Shown here in pieces: positions 1 to 5,623 of a stretch of 5,873 nucleotides of DNA. A program made the position numbers and the translations under genes. The stretch spans positions 1 through 5,873 of the forward strand of contig CANFZJ010000205.1 of NCBI GenBank assembly GCA_947451445.1, given 5' to 3'. This DNA comes from Comamonadaceae bacterium (GTDB taxonomy: Bacteria; Pseudomonadota; Gammaproteobacteria; Burkholderiales; Burkholderiaceae_C). The number at the start of each line of letters is the position of its first letter. Positions within the stretch are counted from its first letter, which is position 1. The notes under the pieces are model-generated. The model worked only from the letters and a program-made list of their open reading frames with translations, was not told the DNA's origin and did not search any database.

Positions 1-847
1 AGCCTTGATTGAGCCAGCAGTGCTGCAATTTTGCCGCTGCCGCCTCAGGGTTTTCCGCATCCACCAGCGCCCGCACCACAGCGAACGAACCCACTCCGCT
101 GGCCCGTACGGCGGGCATGTTGTGGGTGTCGATGCCGCCAATGGCCACCAGCGGGTAGCTGCGCAGCAGCCGGGCGTAAGCCGCCAGCCGGGCCGTGCCC
201 TGCGGGGCGGTGGCCATGCGTTTCAGGGTGGTGGGGAACACGGCCCCCAGGGCGATGTAGCTGGGGCTCACGCGGTCTGCGCGCAGCATTTCGGCGTAGC
301 CGTGGGTGCTGACGCCCAGGCGCAGCCCGGCGGTGCGGATGGCGTCCAGGTCCACCGGCTGCAGCAGGTCCAGGTCTTCTTGGCCCAGGTGTACGCCATA
401 GGCTCCGGCCTGGATGGCGGCCTGCCAGTGGTCGTTGATGAATAACAGGGCGGGCGTGCCTTGCACCGCGGCCACGGCGGCTTCTATCTCGCGTTGGATG
501 GCGGTGGCATCCATGGATTTGAAGCGCAGTTGCACCGTGGGAACCCCGGCGCGGGCCATGCGGCCGACCCATTCGGCACTGGGCAGCACGGCGTACAGGC
601 CGAGTGCTGGGGGGCAGGGCGGGAAGGCATCGCGGCGCGGCCAGGGGCGCAGGCCAAAGTCTTCGGGAGCATCGGGCCAGTCGCTGGTGTTGCCCGTGCG
701 CTGTGCCTGGGCTTGCCAGGCCTGGGCGATGGTGCTGGCGTCGTGGGGGAGGAAGCCGAGTTCCAGTGCGGCGCGCAGGGCGTTGGTATGGACCGATGGC
801 TCCACCGGCAGGGCCATGGCGCTGTAGGTGTTGAGAATATCTTGCAT
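1..847 (-). CDS. thiE: Thiamine phosphate synthase, N-terminally extended, 3' end cut by window edge
   Basis: ThiE joins HMP-PP and thiazole phosphate (HET-P) to give thiamine phosphate in the cytosol. The frame stays open for 282 codons to the window edge, so the C-terminus is missing. The catalytic (beta/alpha)8 part begins near residue 75 and closely resembles E. coli ThiE: FPPCPPALGLYAVL (75-88), QLRFK (106-110), INDHW (137-141), GVHLGQEDL (151-159), GVSTH (178-182), ALGAVFPTTLK (199-209), VAIGGID (234-240) and a GVGSFAVV phosphate-binding stretch (251-258). E. coli has PTQTK where this protein has PTTLK. Residues 1-74 are an extension absent from the E. coli enzyme. The start at 847 is supported by AGGAG five bases upstream and by overlap with the thiG stop (TGATG). 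It is the last visible gene of the riboswitch-led operon. Family assignment is firm; the role of the extension is unknown. Confidence 0.95.
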   Translation of the reverse strand, partial: MQDILNTYSAMALPVEPSVHTNALRAALELGFLPHDASTIAQAWQAQAQRTGNTSDWPDAPEDFGLRPWPRRDAFPPCPPALGLYAVLPSAEWVGRMARAGVPTVQLRFKSMDATAIQREIEAAVAAVQGTPALLFINDHWQAAIQAGAYGVHLGQEDLDLLQPVDLDAIRTAGLRLGVSTHGYAEMLRADRVSPSYIALGAVFPTTLKRMATAPQGTARLAAYARLLRSYPLVAIGGIDTHNMPAVRASGVGSFAVVRALVDAENPEAAAAKLQHCWLNQG

Positions 848-1668
848 CACTGCTCCTGTGCGTGGTGCCAAAACGGCGTGCCCAGCACCGGGGTGCTGGG
901 TTGGGCGGCCTGCTGTTCCTGCATGGCGCCGCCCAGAAAGGCGCTGCGCCCGGCGCTGACGGCGTCGGCAAAGGCTCCTGCCATCAACACCGGGTCTTGG
1001 GCTAGCGCCACGGCGGTGTTCAGCAGTACGGCGTCATAGCCCCATTCCATCACCTGGCAGGCGTGCGACGGGCGGCCCAGCCCGGCATCGACCAGCAGCG
1101 GCACGCTTAAACGTTCACGCAGCACCTGCATGGCGTAGGGGTTGACGGGGCCTTTGCCGGTGCCGATGGGTGCGGCCCAGGGCATGACGGCCTGGCAGCC
1201 CACGTCCACCAGGCGCTGGCACAGCACCAGGTCTTCGGTGCAGTAGGGCAGTACCTTGAAGCCGTCTTTCACCAAGCGGCTGGCCGCTTCGACCAGGTTC
1301 AGCGTGTCGGGCTGCAGGGTGTAGTCGTCGCCGATCAGCTCCAGCTTGATCCATGCGGTGTCGAATACTTCCCGTGCCATGTGGGCGGTGGTGATGGCCT
1401 CTTGCAGGCCGTGGCAGCCGGCGGTGTTGGGTAGCACGGGCACGCCGGTTTGGCGCAGCAAGTCCCAAAAGCCGTTGCTGCTGGAGGCACCTGCGTTGAC
1501 GTTTACACCCAGGTTTTGCCGCCGCAGCGATGCGGTGAGCATGGCCGGGCGGGCCCGTTCAATGGCAGCGCCCATGACGCTGGGCGAAGGGTAGCGCGAG
1601 GTGCCCAGCAGCAGGCGGCTGGCAAAGGTTTCGCCGTACAGAATCAAGGGGTCGTTGGGCATGGTCAT
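847..1668 (-). CDS. thiG: Thiazole synthase
   Basis: ThiG condenses deoxyxylulose 5-phosphate, iminoglycine and the ThiS thiocarboxylate into the thiazole phosphate of thiamine. The 273-residue protein shows the family pattern: LLLGTSRYPS near 20-29, TASLRRQN (45-52), PNTAGC (80-85), the Schiff-base lysine in WIKLELIGDD (K108), VLPYCTEDLVLC (139-150), the phosphate loop APIGTGKGP (166-174), LVDAGLGRPSHA (192-203) and DAVLLNTAVA (212-221). The last roughly 25 residues, after LGGAM, form a polar tail of no recognised function. Translation could begin at M1 or M3 (ATGACCATG). No good Shine-Dalgarno is visible, so coupling to thiS, which ends 10 nt upstream, is likely. The stop shares one base with the thiE ATG. 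With ThiO made from the same operon, glycine oxidation rather than ThiH is the expected iminoglycine source. Confidence 0.97.
   Translation of the reverse strand: MTMPNDPLILYGETFASRLLLGTSRYPSPSVMGAAIERARPAMLTASLRRQNLGVNVNAGASSSNGFWDLLRQTGVPVLPNTAGCHGLQEAITTAHMAREVFDTAWIKLELIGDDYTLQPDTLNLVEAASRLVKDGFKVLPYCTEDLVLCQRLVDVGCQAVMPWAAPIGTGKGPVNPYAMQVLRERLSVPLLVDAGLGRPSHACQVMEWGYDAVLLNTAVALAQDPVLMAGAFADAVSAGRSAFLGGAMQEQQAAQPSTPVLGTPFWHHAQEQ
853..857 (-). promoter_or_regulatory. Ribosome binding site of thiE (AGGAG)
   Basis: AGGAG lies inside the last thiG codons, five bases before the thiE ATG. It is the only strong Shine-Dalgarno in the operon. It fixes the thiE start at 847, and therefore supports the N-terminal extension as translated sequence. 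Confidence 0.75.
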
Positions 1669-1678
1669 AACGTGAGAG

Positions 1679-1876
1679 TTAACCCCCGGTCACGGGGTGG
1701 ATGACTTCAATCTGGTCGGCCTCACATAAGGCGGTGTGCGGGTACTGTGCGCGGGGTACAAAGTTTTTGTTGACGGCGGCAGCAAACGGCGGCTTGGCCT
1801 GTAGCAGCGCCAGCGCGTCGGCCAGGGTGGCAGCGGCGGGCAGGGTGTGGGCGGTGTTGTTGATGTTGACGTTCAT
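1679..1876 (-). CDS. thiS: Sulfur carrier protein ThiS
   Basis: This is a small ubiquitin-like sulfur carrier of 65 residues, the usual size. Its C-terminal glycine is adenylated by ThiF and converted to a thiocarboxylate, the sulfur donor for ThiG. The protein ends in IEVIHPVTGG, with the obligatory Gly-Gly at 64-65. The middle has the typical AAAVNKNFVPR segment (32-42). The start at 1876 overlaps the thiO stop as ATGA, a translational coupling arrangement, with no separate strong ribosome binding site. A longer open frame extends upstream inside thiO, but it lacks any family signal before this methionine. No thiF is visible in the window, so the activating enzyme must be encoded elsewhere. 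Confidence 0.96.
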   Translation of the reverse strand: MNVNINNTAHTLPAAATLADALALLQAKPPFAAAVNKNFVPRAQYPHTALCEADQIEVIHPVTGG

Positions 1877-2967
1877 GCGGGTTCTATCGTTTCTATAGCA
1901 ATATTCCATTGCTGTGCCTGCGTGGAGTGGCCTTTTTCTATAAATTCCAGCACCACGTCCAGCAGGGCCGGGGCGATCAAAAAGCCATGCCGGTACAGGC
2001 CGTTGATCTGCAACACACGCGGGGCCAGCTGGCGGATGCCGGGCAGGTTGTCGGGCAGGGTGGGGCGGCACTGGGTGTTGGCCTCCAGAATCCGCGCCTC
2101 GCCAAAGCCGCTGTGCACGCTGTAGGCGGCACTGAGCAGCTCCAGGCTGGACCGTACGCTGATGGGCGACATGTCGGCGGACTCGATCTCGGTCGCACCC
2201 ACCACGAAGATGTTGCCCGGCTTGGGCGCGATGTACAGCGGGTAGCGCGGATGCACTAGGCGCACCGGGCGCTGCAGGTTCACGCCGGGCGCATGCAGGC
2301 GCAGTACCTCGCCGCGCACGGCGCGCAGGCCAGGCCATTGCGCTTGCGCGCCCAGGCCCCGGCAGTCGAATACCCAGTCGCTACCGTTGTCATTGCGGCA
2401 GTCTTGCAGGTTGCGTGGGCTGTGCCAGTGCAGCTTTGCCGGGCTGCGCTCCAGTTGCAGCAGCAGGGCGGCCAGCAGCTGGCGGTTGTCCAACTGGCCT
2501 TCGCCCGGCAGGTACAGGCCCTGGGCAAAGTTGCGGCCGATGCCGGGCTCTAAATCGGCGATGGCAGCGGCATCCAGTGTGTGCGGTGCGGGCAGGCTGG
2601 GCAGTTGCTGGCGGGTGTGCTGCAGCTGCTGGCCGAAGCGGTGGGCCTCGGCGGCGTCTTGCCGGTGCCACAGGATCAGCGTGCCGTTTTGCTGGAAGAA
2701 CACGGGCGCATCCAGCTGGGCGATCAGCTCCGGCCAGCGTTGCAGGCCGTATTGGCCCATTTGCACCACGCTGGCCTCCGTAATGGCGGACTCGGCCAGC
2801 GGGGCCAGCATGGCGGCGGCGACCCGGGCGGCGGCACCGTCTGCCTCTGGCCCGCCCGCTTCAAACAGCTGCACCGCGTGGCCCGCCCGCACCAGTGCCA
2901 GGGCCAGCAAGCGGCCCATCAGGCCTGCGCCGAGGATGGTGGTGGTGGGGGCGATGGTGGTGGCCAA
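1873..2967 (-). CDS. thiO: Glycine oxidase ThiO (FAD-dependent), probable TTG start
   Basis: ThiO is a D-amino-acid-oxidase-fold flavoenzyme that oxidises glycine to iminoglycine for thiazole synthesis. With the TTG at 2967 it has 364 residues. Visible features are the dinucleotide-binding ILGAGLMG (11-18), an acidic strand end LFEAGG (34-39), RVAAAMLAPLAES (48-60), DCRGLGA (201-207), AVRGEVL (216-222), VGATEIES (256-263), CRPTLPDN (300-307) and GLYRHGFLIAP (323-333). R301 and R326 sit where the substrate-binding arginines of Bacillus glycine oxidase (R302, R329) are expected. The open frame continues to an ATG at 3090, but its first two dozen or so residues would be translated from the TPP aptamer, so that start is rejected. 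No in-frame ATG lies between the aptamer and the FAD motif. TTG gives a normal short N-terminus but has only GGA upstream. The stop overlaps thiS. The family call is firm; the start is tentative. Confidence 0.94.
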   Translation of the reverse strand: MATTIAPTTTILGAGLMGRLLALALVRAGHAVQLFEAGGPEADGAAARVAAAMLAPLAESAITEASVVQMGQYGLQRWPELIAQLDAPVFFQQNGTLILWHRQDAAEAHRFGQQLQHTRQQLPSLPAPHTLDAAAIADLEPGIGRNFAQGLYLPGEGQLDNRQLLAALLLQLERSPAKLHWHSPRNLQDCRNDNGSDWVFDCRGLGAQAQWPGLRAVRGEVLRLHAPGVNLQRPVRLVHPRYPLYIAPKPGNIFVVGATEIESADMSPISVRSSLELLSAAYSVHSGFGEARILEANTQCRPTLPDNLPGIRQLAPRVLQINGLYRHGFLIAPALLDVVLEFIEKGHSTQAQQWNIAIETIEPA

Positions 2968-2972
2968 GGTTG

Positions 2973-2994
2973 CGTCCAGTTCAGGGTGTGGACG
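2973..2994 (-). promoter_or_regulatory. Hairpin just before the thiO start, candidate expression platform
   Basis: On the transcript a perfect 6-bp stem, CGUCCA/UGGACG, closes a 10-nt loop (stem arms 2989-2994 and 2973-2978). It ends five bases before the proposed TTG. The 3' arm contains the only Shine-Dalgarno-like GGA. No T-tract follows, so control of ribosome access is more plausible than termination. A second 5-bp stem (AACGA/TCGTT) lies directly upstream. The regulatory role is inferred. Confidence 0.4.
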
Positions 2995-3017
2995 AAACGA
3001 GGCGATGTCGTTGGTGT

Positions 3018-3100
3018 AAAAACTTCCCACGCCAGCATGATCTGGATCGGGTATGAGGGTTTTTCTCAGTCCAGCAGCCTTGCCAGACACCCCTGTTTCA
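3018..3100 (-). ncRNA. TPP riboswitch (THI element) controlling thiO-thiS-thiG-thiE
   Basis: This aptamer binds thiamine pyrophosphate and lowers expression of the downstream operon. The minus strand shows the conserved order GGGGTG (3092-3087), CTGAGA (3069-3064), ACCCTC, CCGATCCAGATCATGCTGGCG and GTGGGAAG. P1 can pair GAAAC (3099-3095) with GTTTT (3023-3019). P2 pairs GGGGT with ACCC. P4 pairs CCAG with CTGG, where the common form has CTGG with CCAG; this swap keeps the stem and supports a functional RNA. A variable P3 arm of about 18 nt lies between GGGGTG and CTGAGA. The thiO start is about 50 nt downstream. Confidence 0.95.
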
Positions 3101-3108
3101 TCCGTAAG

Positions 3109-3124
3109 CGTGAATTACATCACA
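3109..3124. promoter_or_regulatory. Crp/Fnr-family-like palindrome in the thiO/thiD divergent region
   Basis: CGTGA-N6-TCACA matches nine of ten fixed positions of the Crp half-site pair TGTGA-N6-TCACA. Its six-base spacer is exactly the putative -10 element of the thiO operon. The resemblance is seen in the sequence. Binding by any regulator, and which family member this organism has, is inference. Confidence 0.3.
3114..3119 (-). promoter_or_regulatory. Putative -10 element for the thiO operon
   Basis: TGTAAT on the minus strand matches five of six sigma-70 -10 positions. It would start transcription just ahead of the riboswitch P1 helix, as expected for a riboswitch leader. No convincing -35 hexamer is seen at 16-18 nt spacing, so the call is weak. 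Confidence 0.35.
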
Positions 3125-3134
3125 TTGCTGGCCT

Positions 3135-3140
3135 GATAAT
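3135..3140 (+). promoter_or_regulatory. Putative -10 element for thiD
   Basis: GATAAT matches five of six -10 positions and ends six bases before the thiD ATG. The expected start of transcription therefore falls at or next to the A of the ATG. No clear -35 is seen. If used, it gives a leaderless or nearly leaderless mRNA. Confidence 0.4.
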
Positions 3141-3146
3141 TTCGCC

Positions 3147-3989
3147 ATGACCACCCAACCAACTTATCCCCGCTACCTGCGTTTGCTGTCCATTGCCGGG
3201 TCCGACAGCGGCGGCGGCGCGGGTATCCAGGCCGACCTGAAAACCTTCAGCGCCCTGGGCTGCTACGGCATGACCGCGCTGGCCGCGCTGACCGCGCAAA
3301 ACACCCGGGGCGTGACCGCCATCCACCCCGTGCCGCCCGCGTTTTTAAAGGCCCAACTGCAGGCTGTGCTGGACGACATTGGCGCCGACGCGGTCAAGAT
3401 CGGCATGCTGCATTCACCCGAAATGGTGGAGGTGGTGGCCTGGGCCATCGACCAGTACCAGCTGAACCGCGTGGTGCTGGACCCGGTGATGGTGGCCACC
3501 AGCGGCGACCGGCTGATGGCGCAAGAGACGGTGCAGGTGCTGGTGGAGCAGCTGTTTCCCCGCGCCACCGTGGTCACGCCGAACCTGGACGAAGCCAGCC
3601 TGCTGTTGGGCCGCAGCGTGGACGGTGTGGCCGACCTGGAGCCGGCCGTGGCCGACCTGCTGGCGCTGGGCGCGCAGGCGGTGCTGGTCAAGGGCGGCCA
3701 TCTGCCGGGTGATGCGGTGGTGGATGTGCTGGGCCTGGCCGATGGCCTGCGCCAGCAATGGCGCTCACCGCGCATCGCCACCCACAACGGGCATGGCACG
3801 GGCTGCACGCTGTCGTCGGCGATGGCGGTGTACCTGGCGCAGGGCCTGGGTTTGCCGGATGCCGTGGACCGGGCGCGGGCCTACATACTGGGCGCGATCC
3901 AGGCCGGGGCAGCGGTGCATACCGGGCACGGCCAGGGTCCGTTGAACCACGGTTTTGCACCGCTGGCCATGGCGGTGCTGGAAGGTTAA
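3147..3989 (+). CDS. thiD: Hydroxymethylpyrimidine / phosphomethylpyrimidine kinase
   Basis: ThiD phosphorylates HMP to HMP-P and then to HMP-PP, the pyrimidine substrate of ThiE. The 280-residue ribokinase-fold protein is of normal length and shows the diagnostic blocks: SIAGSDSGGGAGIQADLKTF (15-34), GCYGMTALAALTAQNT (38-53), KIGML (84-88), VLDPVMVATSGDRL (110-123), TPNLDEA (144-150), VLVKGGH (179-185) and HNGHGTGCTLSSA (213-225). C220 and Q51 align, with a constant offset of seven, to the catalytic Cys213 and HMP-contacting Gln44 of the Salmonella enzyme. The ATG at 3147 has no visible Shine-Dalgarno and sits just after a -10-like element. Unlike its neighbours thiO and cytX, this gene is not preceded by a TPP aptamer. 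It could process HMP imported by the adjacent CytX as well as HMP-P made by ThiC elsewhere. Confidence 0.97.
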   Translation: MTTQPTYPRYLRLLSIAGSDSGGGAGIQADLKTFSALGCYGMTALAALTAQNTRGVTAIHPVPPAFLKAQLQAVLDDIGADAVKIGMLHSPEMVEVVAWAIDQYQLNRVVLDPVMVATSGDRLMAQETVQVLVEQLFPRATVVTPNLDEASLLLGRSVDGVADLEPAVADLLALGAQAVLVKGGHLPGDAVVDVLGLADGLRQQWRSPRIATHNGHGTGCTLSSAMAVYLAQGLGLPDAVDRARAYILGAIQAGAAVHTGHGQGPLNHGFAPLAMAVLEG

Positions 3990-3995
3990 TATTTA

Positions 3996-4052
3996 TAAGA
4001 AATAGGCCTGCAGCGCAGGTTTTACCTGCGCAGGTAGCTATTATTTTTGTAG
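3996..4052 (+). repeat. Dispersed intergenic repeat, copy A
   Basis: Copy A and copy B (5565-5620) share GCGCAGGT, then a 7-nt spacer of differing sequence, then a 25-nt block (4028-4052) identical at 23 of 25 positions, in the same orientation. A weaker TAAnAAAnAnGC similarity lies to the left. Copy A covers the last three cytX codons and its stop on the opposite strand. The AGCTATTA plus hairpin layout resembles small intergenic repeats I recall as common in Comamonadaceae; that link is from memory. Confidence 0.7.
4013..4031. terminator. Hairpin between convergent thiD and cytX
   Basis: A perfect 8-bp inverted repeat, GCGCAGGT-TTT-ACCTGCGC, lies 23 bp after the thiD stop and 9 bp after the cytX stop. 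On the plus strand it is followed, after nine bases, by a T-rich stretch (4040-4049); on the minus strand no immediate T-run follows. It may act as a weak terminator, better for thiD. It is also the core of a dispersed repeat copy. Confidence 0.45.
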
Positions 4053-5318
4053 TGCGTAGGTGATTCGCACGGGGCGCGTCAGCCAGGCGGCTGCGAACAC
4101 CAAGGCCAGCGTGGGCAGGGCCGAGCCAAACTGTGGCGCGTACTGGGCCAGCAGGTGGTACACGGCAATGCCCACTAGCCACAGCCCGGCGGCCAGCGGG
4201 TCTACCAGGCGCTGCACGTCGGCCTTGGCGTCGCTGCCCAGGCGGCCCAGGATCACGCCGTACAGCGGCACAAACACCGAGCTCAACATCAGCAAAAACG
4301 GCTCCAGGCTGTGGATGGGCAGCACCAGCGCCAGGCCGGTGCAGACCACCGCCATCAGCAGGCCCCAGCGGCGAATGCTCCAGTTCGGCAGCAGGCTGTG
4401 TGCCGACACCGCGCCCGAATACACGTCGCCATAGGCGTTGTCGATCTCGTCCACCAAGATCAGCCCCAGCGCCAGCAGGCCGCCCTGGGCCAGCAACAGT
4501 GCGGTGACCAGGTCGGTGCCGGGTACGGCTACGGTGGCCACCATCACGCCCAGCGCATAGCACCAGATGTTGGCCAGCGCATAGCCCAGCCAGGTGCCGC
4601 TGAGTGCGGTGCGGCCGCTGCGGCCATAGCGGGCGTAGTCGGCCACCAGCGGCAGCCACGACACGGGCATGGCGATCACCAGGTCCATGGCCGACAGCAA
4701 GCCCATGCTGCCGTCGCCGGGGCGTTGCCAGAAGGCGGGCGCACCGGCGGCCATCAGTTGTTGGGCAAACTGCCAGGTCAGCCACAGCAGCGACAGCACC
4801 ACCAGCGGCAGGCCGTAGCGGCCAATAAATTTGCGCACCAGGGTCAGCATCGAGCCTGCCATCAGCGCCGTGAGCACCGCGCCCCACAGCAGGGTGGGCC
4901 ATAGCAGGCCGGTGGCCATGCCAAAGCGTTGCTGGGCGATGGCCGAGGTGCCGTCGCGCATCACCACCAGCTCAAAGGTGGTCCAGCCGACCAGCTGGAC
5001 GATGTTTAGCAGCACCGGCAGTTTGGCAAAGCCGCTGCCGTAGGTGGCATGCATCAGCCCGGCGCTGGACAAACCGCTGTCGCAGGCGATGCGTGCCGTC
5101 CAGGCCAACAGGCCTGCGCCGATGACCGAGCCGAGCACGATGGCCAGCATTGCATCCCTGGTGCCCACTGCGGGCACCAGGTAAGCGCCGATCTGCATTA
5201 CCAGCAGGCCCACGCCCAGGCTGAACCAGAGTGCGGCGTGGGCCGACCAGCCAAAGACACGGCCGCTTGGCGAGACCGGGTTCAGCGCGGAATTATTCGA
5301 GGACGGTGTGTGTGCCAT
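4041..5318 (-). CDS. cytX: Putative hydroxymethylpyrimidine permease CytX (NCS1 family)
   Basis: This is a membrane transporter of the nucleobase:cation symporter-1 family, of the thiamine-linked CytX type, expected to import HMP or a related pyrimidine. The 425-residue protein has roughly twelve hydrophobic spans, approximately at 27-49, 57-80, 104-124, 143-166, 174-196, 211-234, 245-270, 279-297, 325-343, 345-363, 380-399 and 403-417. NCS1-like features include GWSAHAALWFSLGVG near the start, AMPVSWLPLVADYARYGR (225-242) and DEIDNAYGDVYSGAVSAHS (300-318). The ATG at 5318 is chosen because the longer frame to 5504 would translate the TPP aptamer. The Shine-Dalgarno is poor (GAAAG seven bases upstream). 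The last codons and TAA lie inside a repeat copy. Substrate is inferred from the riboswitch and thiD context; a cytosine or other nucleobase substrate is the main alternative. Confidence 0.9.
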   Translation of the reverse strand: MAHTPSSNNSALNPVSPSGRVFGWSAHAALWFSLGVGLLVMQIGAYLVPAVGTRDAMLAIVLGSVIGAGLLAWTARIACDSGLSSAGLMHATYGSGFAKLPVLLNIVQLVGWTTFELVVMRDGTSAIAQQRFGMATGLLWPTLLWGAVLTALMAGSMLTLVRKFIGRYGLPLVVLSLLWLTWQFAQQLMAAGAPAFWQRPGDGSMGLLSAMDLVIAMPVSWLPLVADYARYGRSGRTALSGTWLGYALANIWCYALGVMVATVAVPGTDLVTALLLAQGGLLALGLILVDEIDNAYGDVYSGAVSAHSLLPNWSIRRWGLLMAVVCTGLALVLPIHSLEPFLLMLSSVFVPLYGVILGRLGSDAKADVQRLVDPLAAGLWLVGIAVYHLLAQYAPQFGSALPTLALVFAAAWLTRPVRITYALQK

Positions 5319-5375
5319 GCGTTTGCTTTCATGCAATGTGCTGGCAGGTGGGCGTGTACCAGACGGGTGAACGCG

Positions 5376-5393
5376 CCACCGAGAAGGCAGTGG
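5376..5393 (-). promoter_or_regulatory. Leader hairpin between cytX aptamer and start
   Basis: On the transcript CCACUG pairs with CGGUGG (one G-U pair) around a 6-nt loop. The 3' arm could instead pair in part with CACCCG about seven bases further on, giving two mutually exclusive folds. The roughly 92-nt leader also has a TTGC/GCAA stem whose loop holds the cytX ATG-proximal GAAAG (about 5323-5336). No T-tract follows, so any control is probably at translation. The regulatory role is inferred. Confidence 0.3.
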
Positions 5394-5409
5394 GGCCCCG
5401 TTGCAGTAC

Positions 5410-5495
5410 AGGCTTCCCTGCGCGAGGATTACCTCAATCAGGTTCAAAGGGACTTTCTCAGTCGCCACCTTGTCGGCAGCAACACCCCTAGCGGA
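5410..5495 (-). ncRNA. TPP riboswitch (THI element) controlling cytX
   Basis: The minus strand carries the canonical aptamer: CTAGGGGTG, a P3 arm of about 20 nt, CTGAGA (5461-5456), then CCCTTTGAACCTGATTGAGG, TAATCCTCGCG and CAGGGAAGC. P2 pairs GGGG with CCC(T), P4 pairs TGAGG with CCTCG, and P1 can pair GCT (5492-5490) with AGC (5414-5412). The CTGAGA and GAACCTGAT blocks are near-perfect matches to the family consensus. TPP binding should reduce import of the pyrimidine precursor. Its P3 and P4 arms differ in sequence from the thiO copy, so the two are not a recent duplication. Confidence 0.96.
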
Positions 5496-5521
5496 ACTCC
5501 GCATTGCTGCAGAGCGGGCGG

Positions 5522-5527
5522 ATTCTA
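5522..5527 (-). promoter_or_regulatory. Putative -10 element for cytX
   Basis: TAGAAT on the minus strand matches five of six -10 positions and lies about 30 nt before the aptamer P1 helix, a sensible place for the promoter of a riboswitch-led gene. No good -35 was found at standard spacing. Confidence 0.4.
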
Positions 5528-5564
5528 GCGTAACGGTTTGTGTGCGTAGGCATTGAAAATGCGG

Positions 5565-5620
5565 TAATAAACACGCTTCTGCGCAGGTGGGGTAAGCGCA
5601 GGTAGCTATTAAATTTGTAG
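5565..5620 (+). repeat. Dispersed intergenic repeat, copy B
   Basis: This copy has the same GCGCAGGT, 7-nt spacer and 25-nt block (5596-5620) as copy A. The spacer here is GGGGTAA rather than TTTACCT, so the copy-A hairpin cannot form. A different stem, TCTGCGC/GCGCAGG with an 11-nt loop (5578-5602), is possible. The two copies flank cytX in direct orientation about 1.57 kb apart. Confidence 0.68.
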
Positions 5621-5623
5621 CGA

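Noticed and set aside
45..971. A 308-codon open frame on the minus strand rich in Arg, Pro, His and Gly
   Set aside because: It is an out-of-frame shadow of thiE and the end of thiG; the true frame shows full ThiE motifs and this one shows low-complexity GC-driven composition.
2387..3150. Overlapping plus-strand open frames opposite thiO
   Set aside because: They mirror thiO codons, show skewed composition, and run into the thiO aptamer and thiD start; no protein family signal.
3688..4902. A 404-codon open frame on the minus strand across thiD and cytX
   Set aside because: It overlaps the verified thiD antisense and cytX in another frame, has Arg/Gly/Ala-biased composition and no family motif.
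5491..5502. GCGGA-AC-TCCGC palindrome at the upstream edge of the cytX aptamer
   Set aside because: The loop is only two bases (four with a 4-bp stem) and it overlaps P1; too small to call an operator or terminator.
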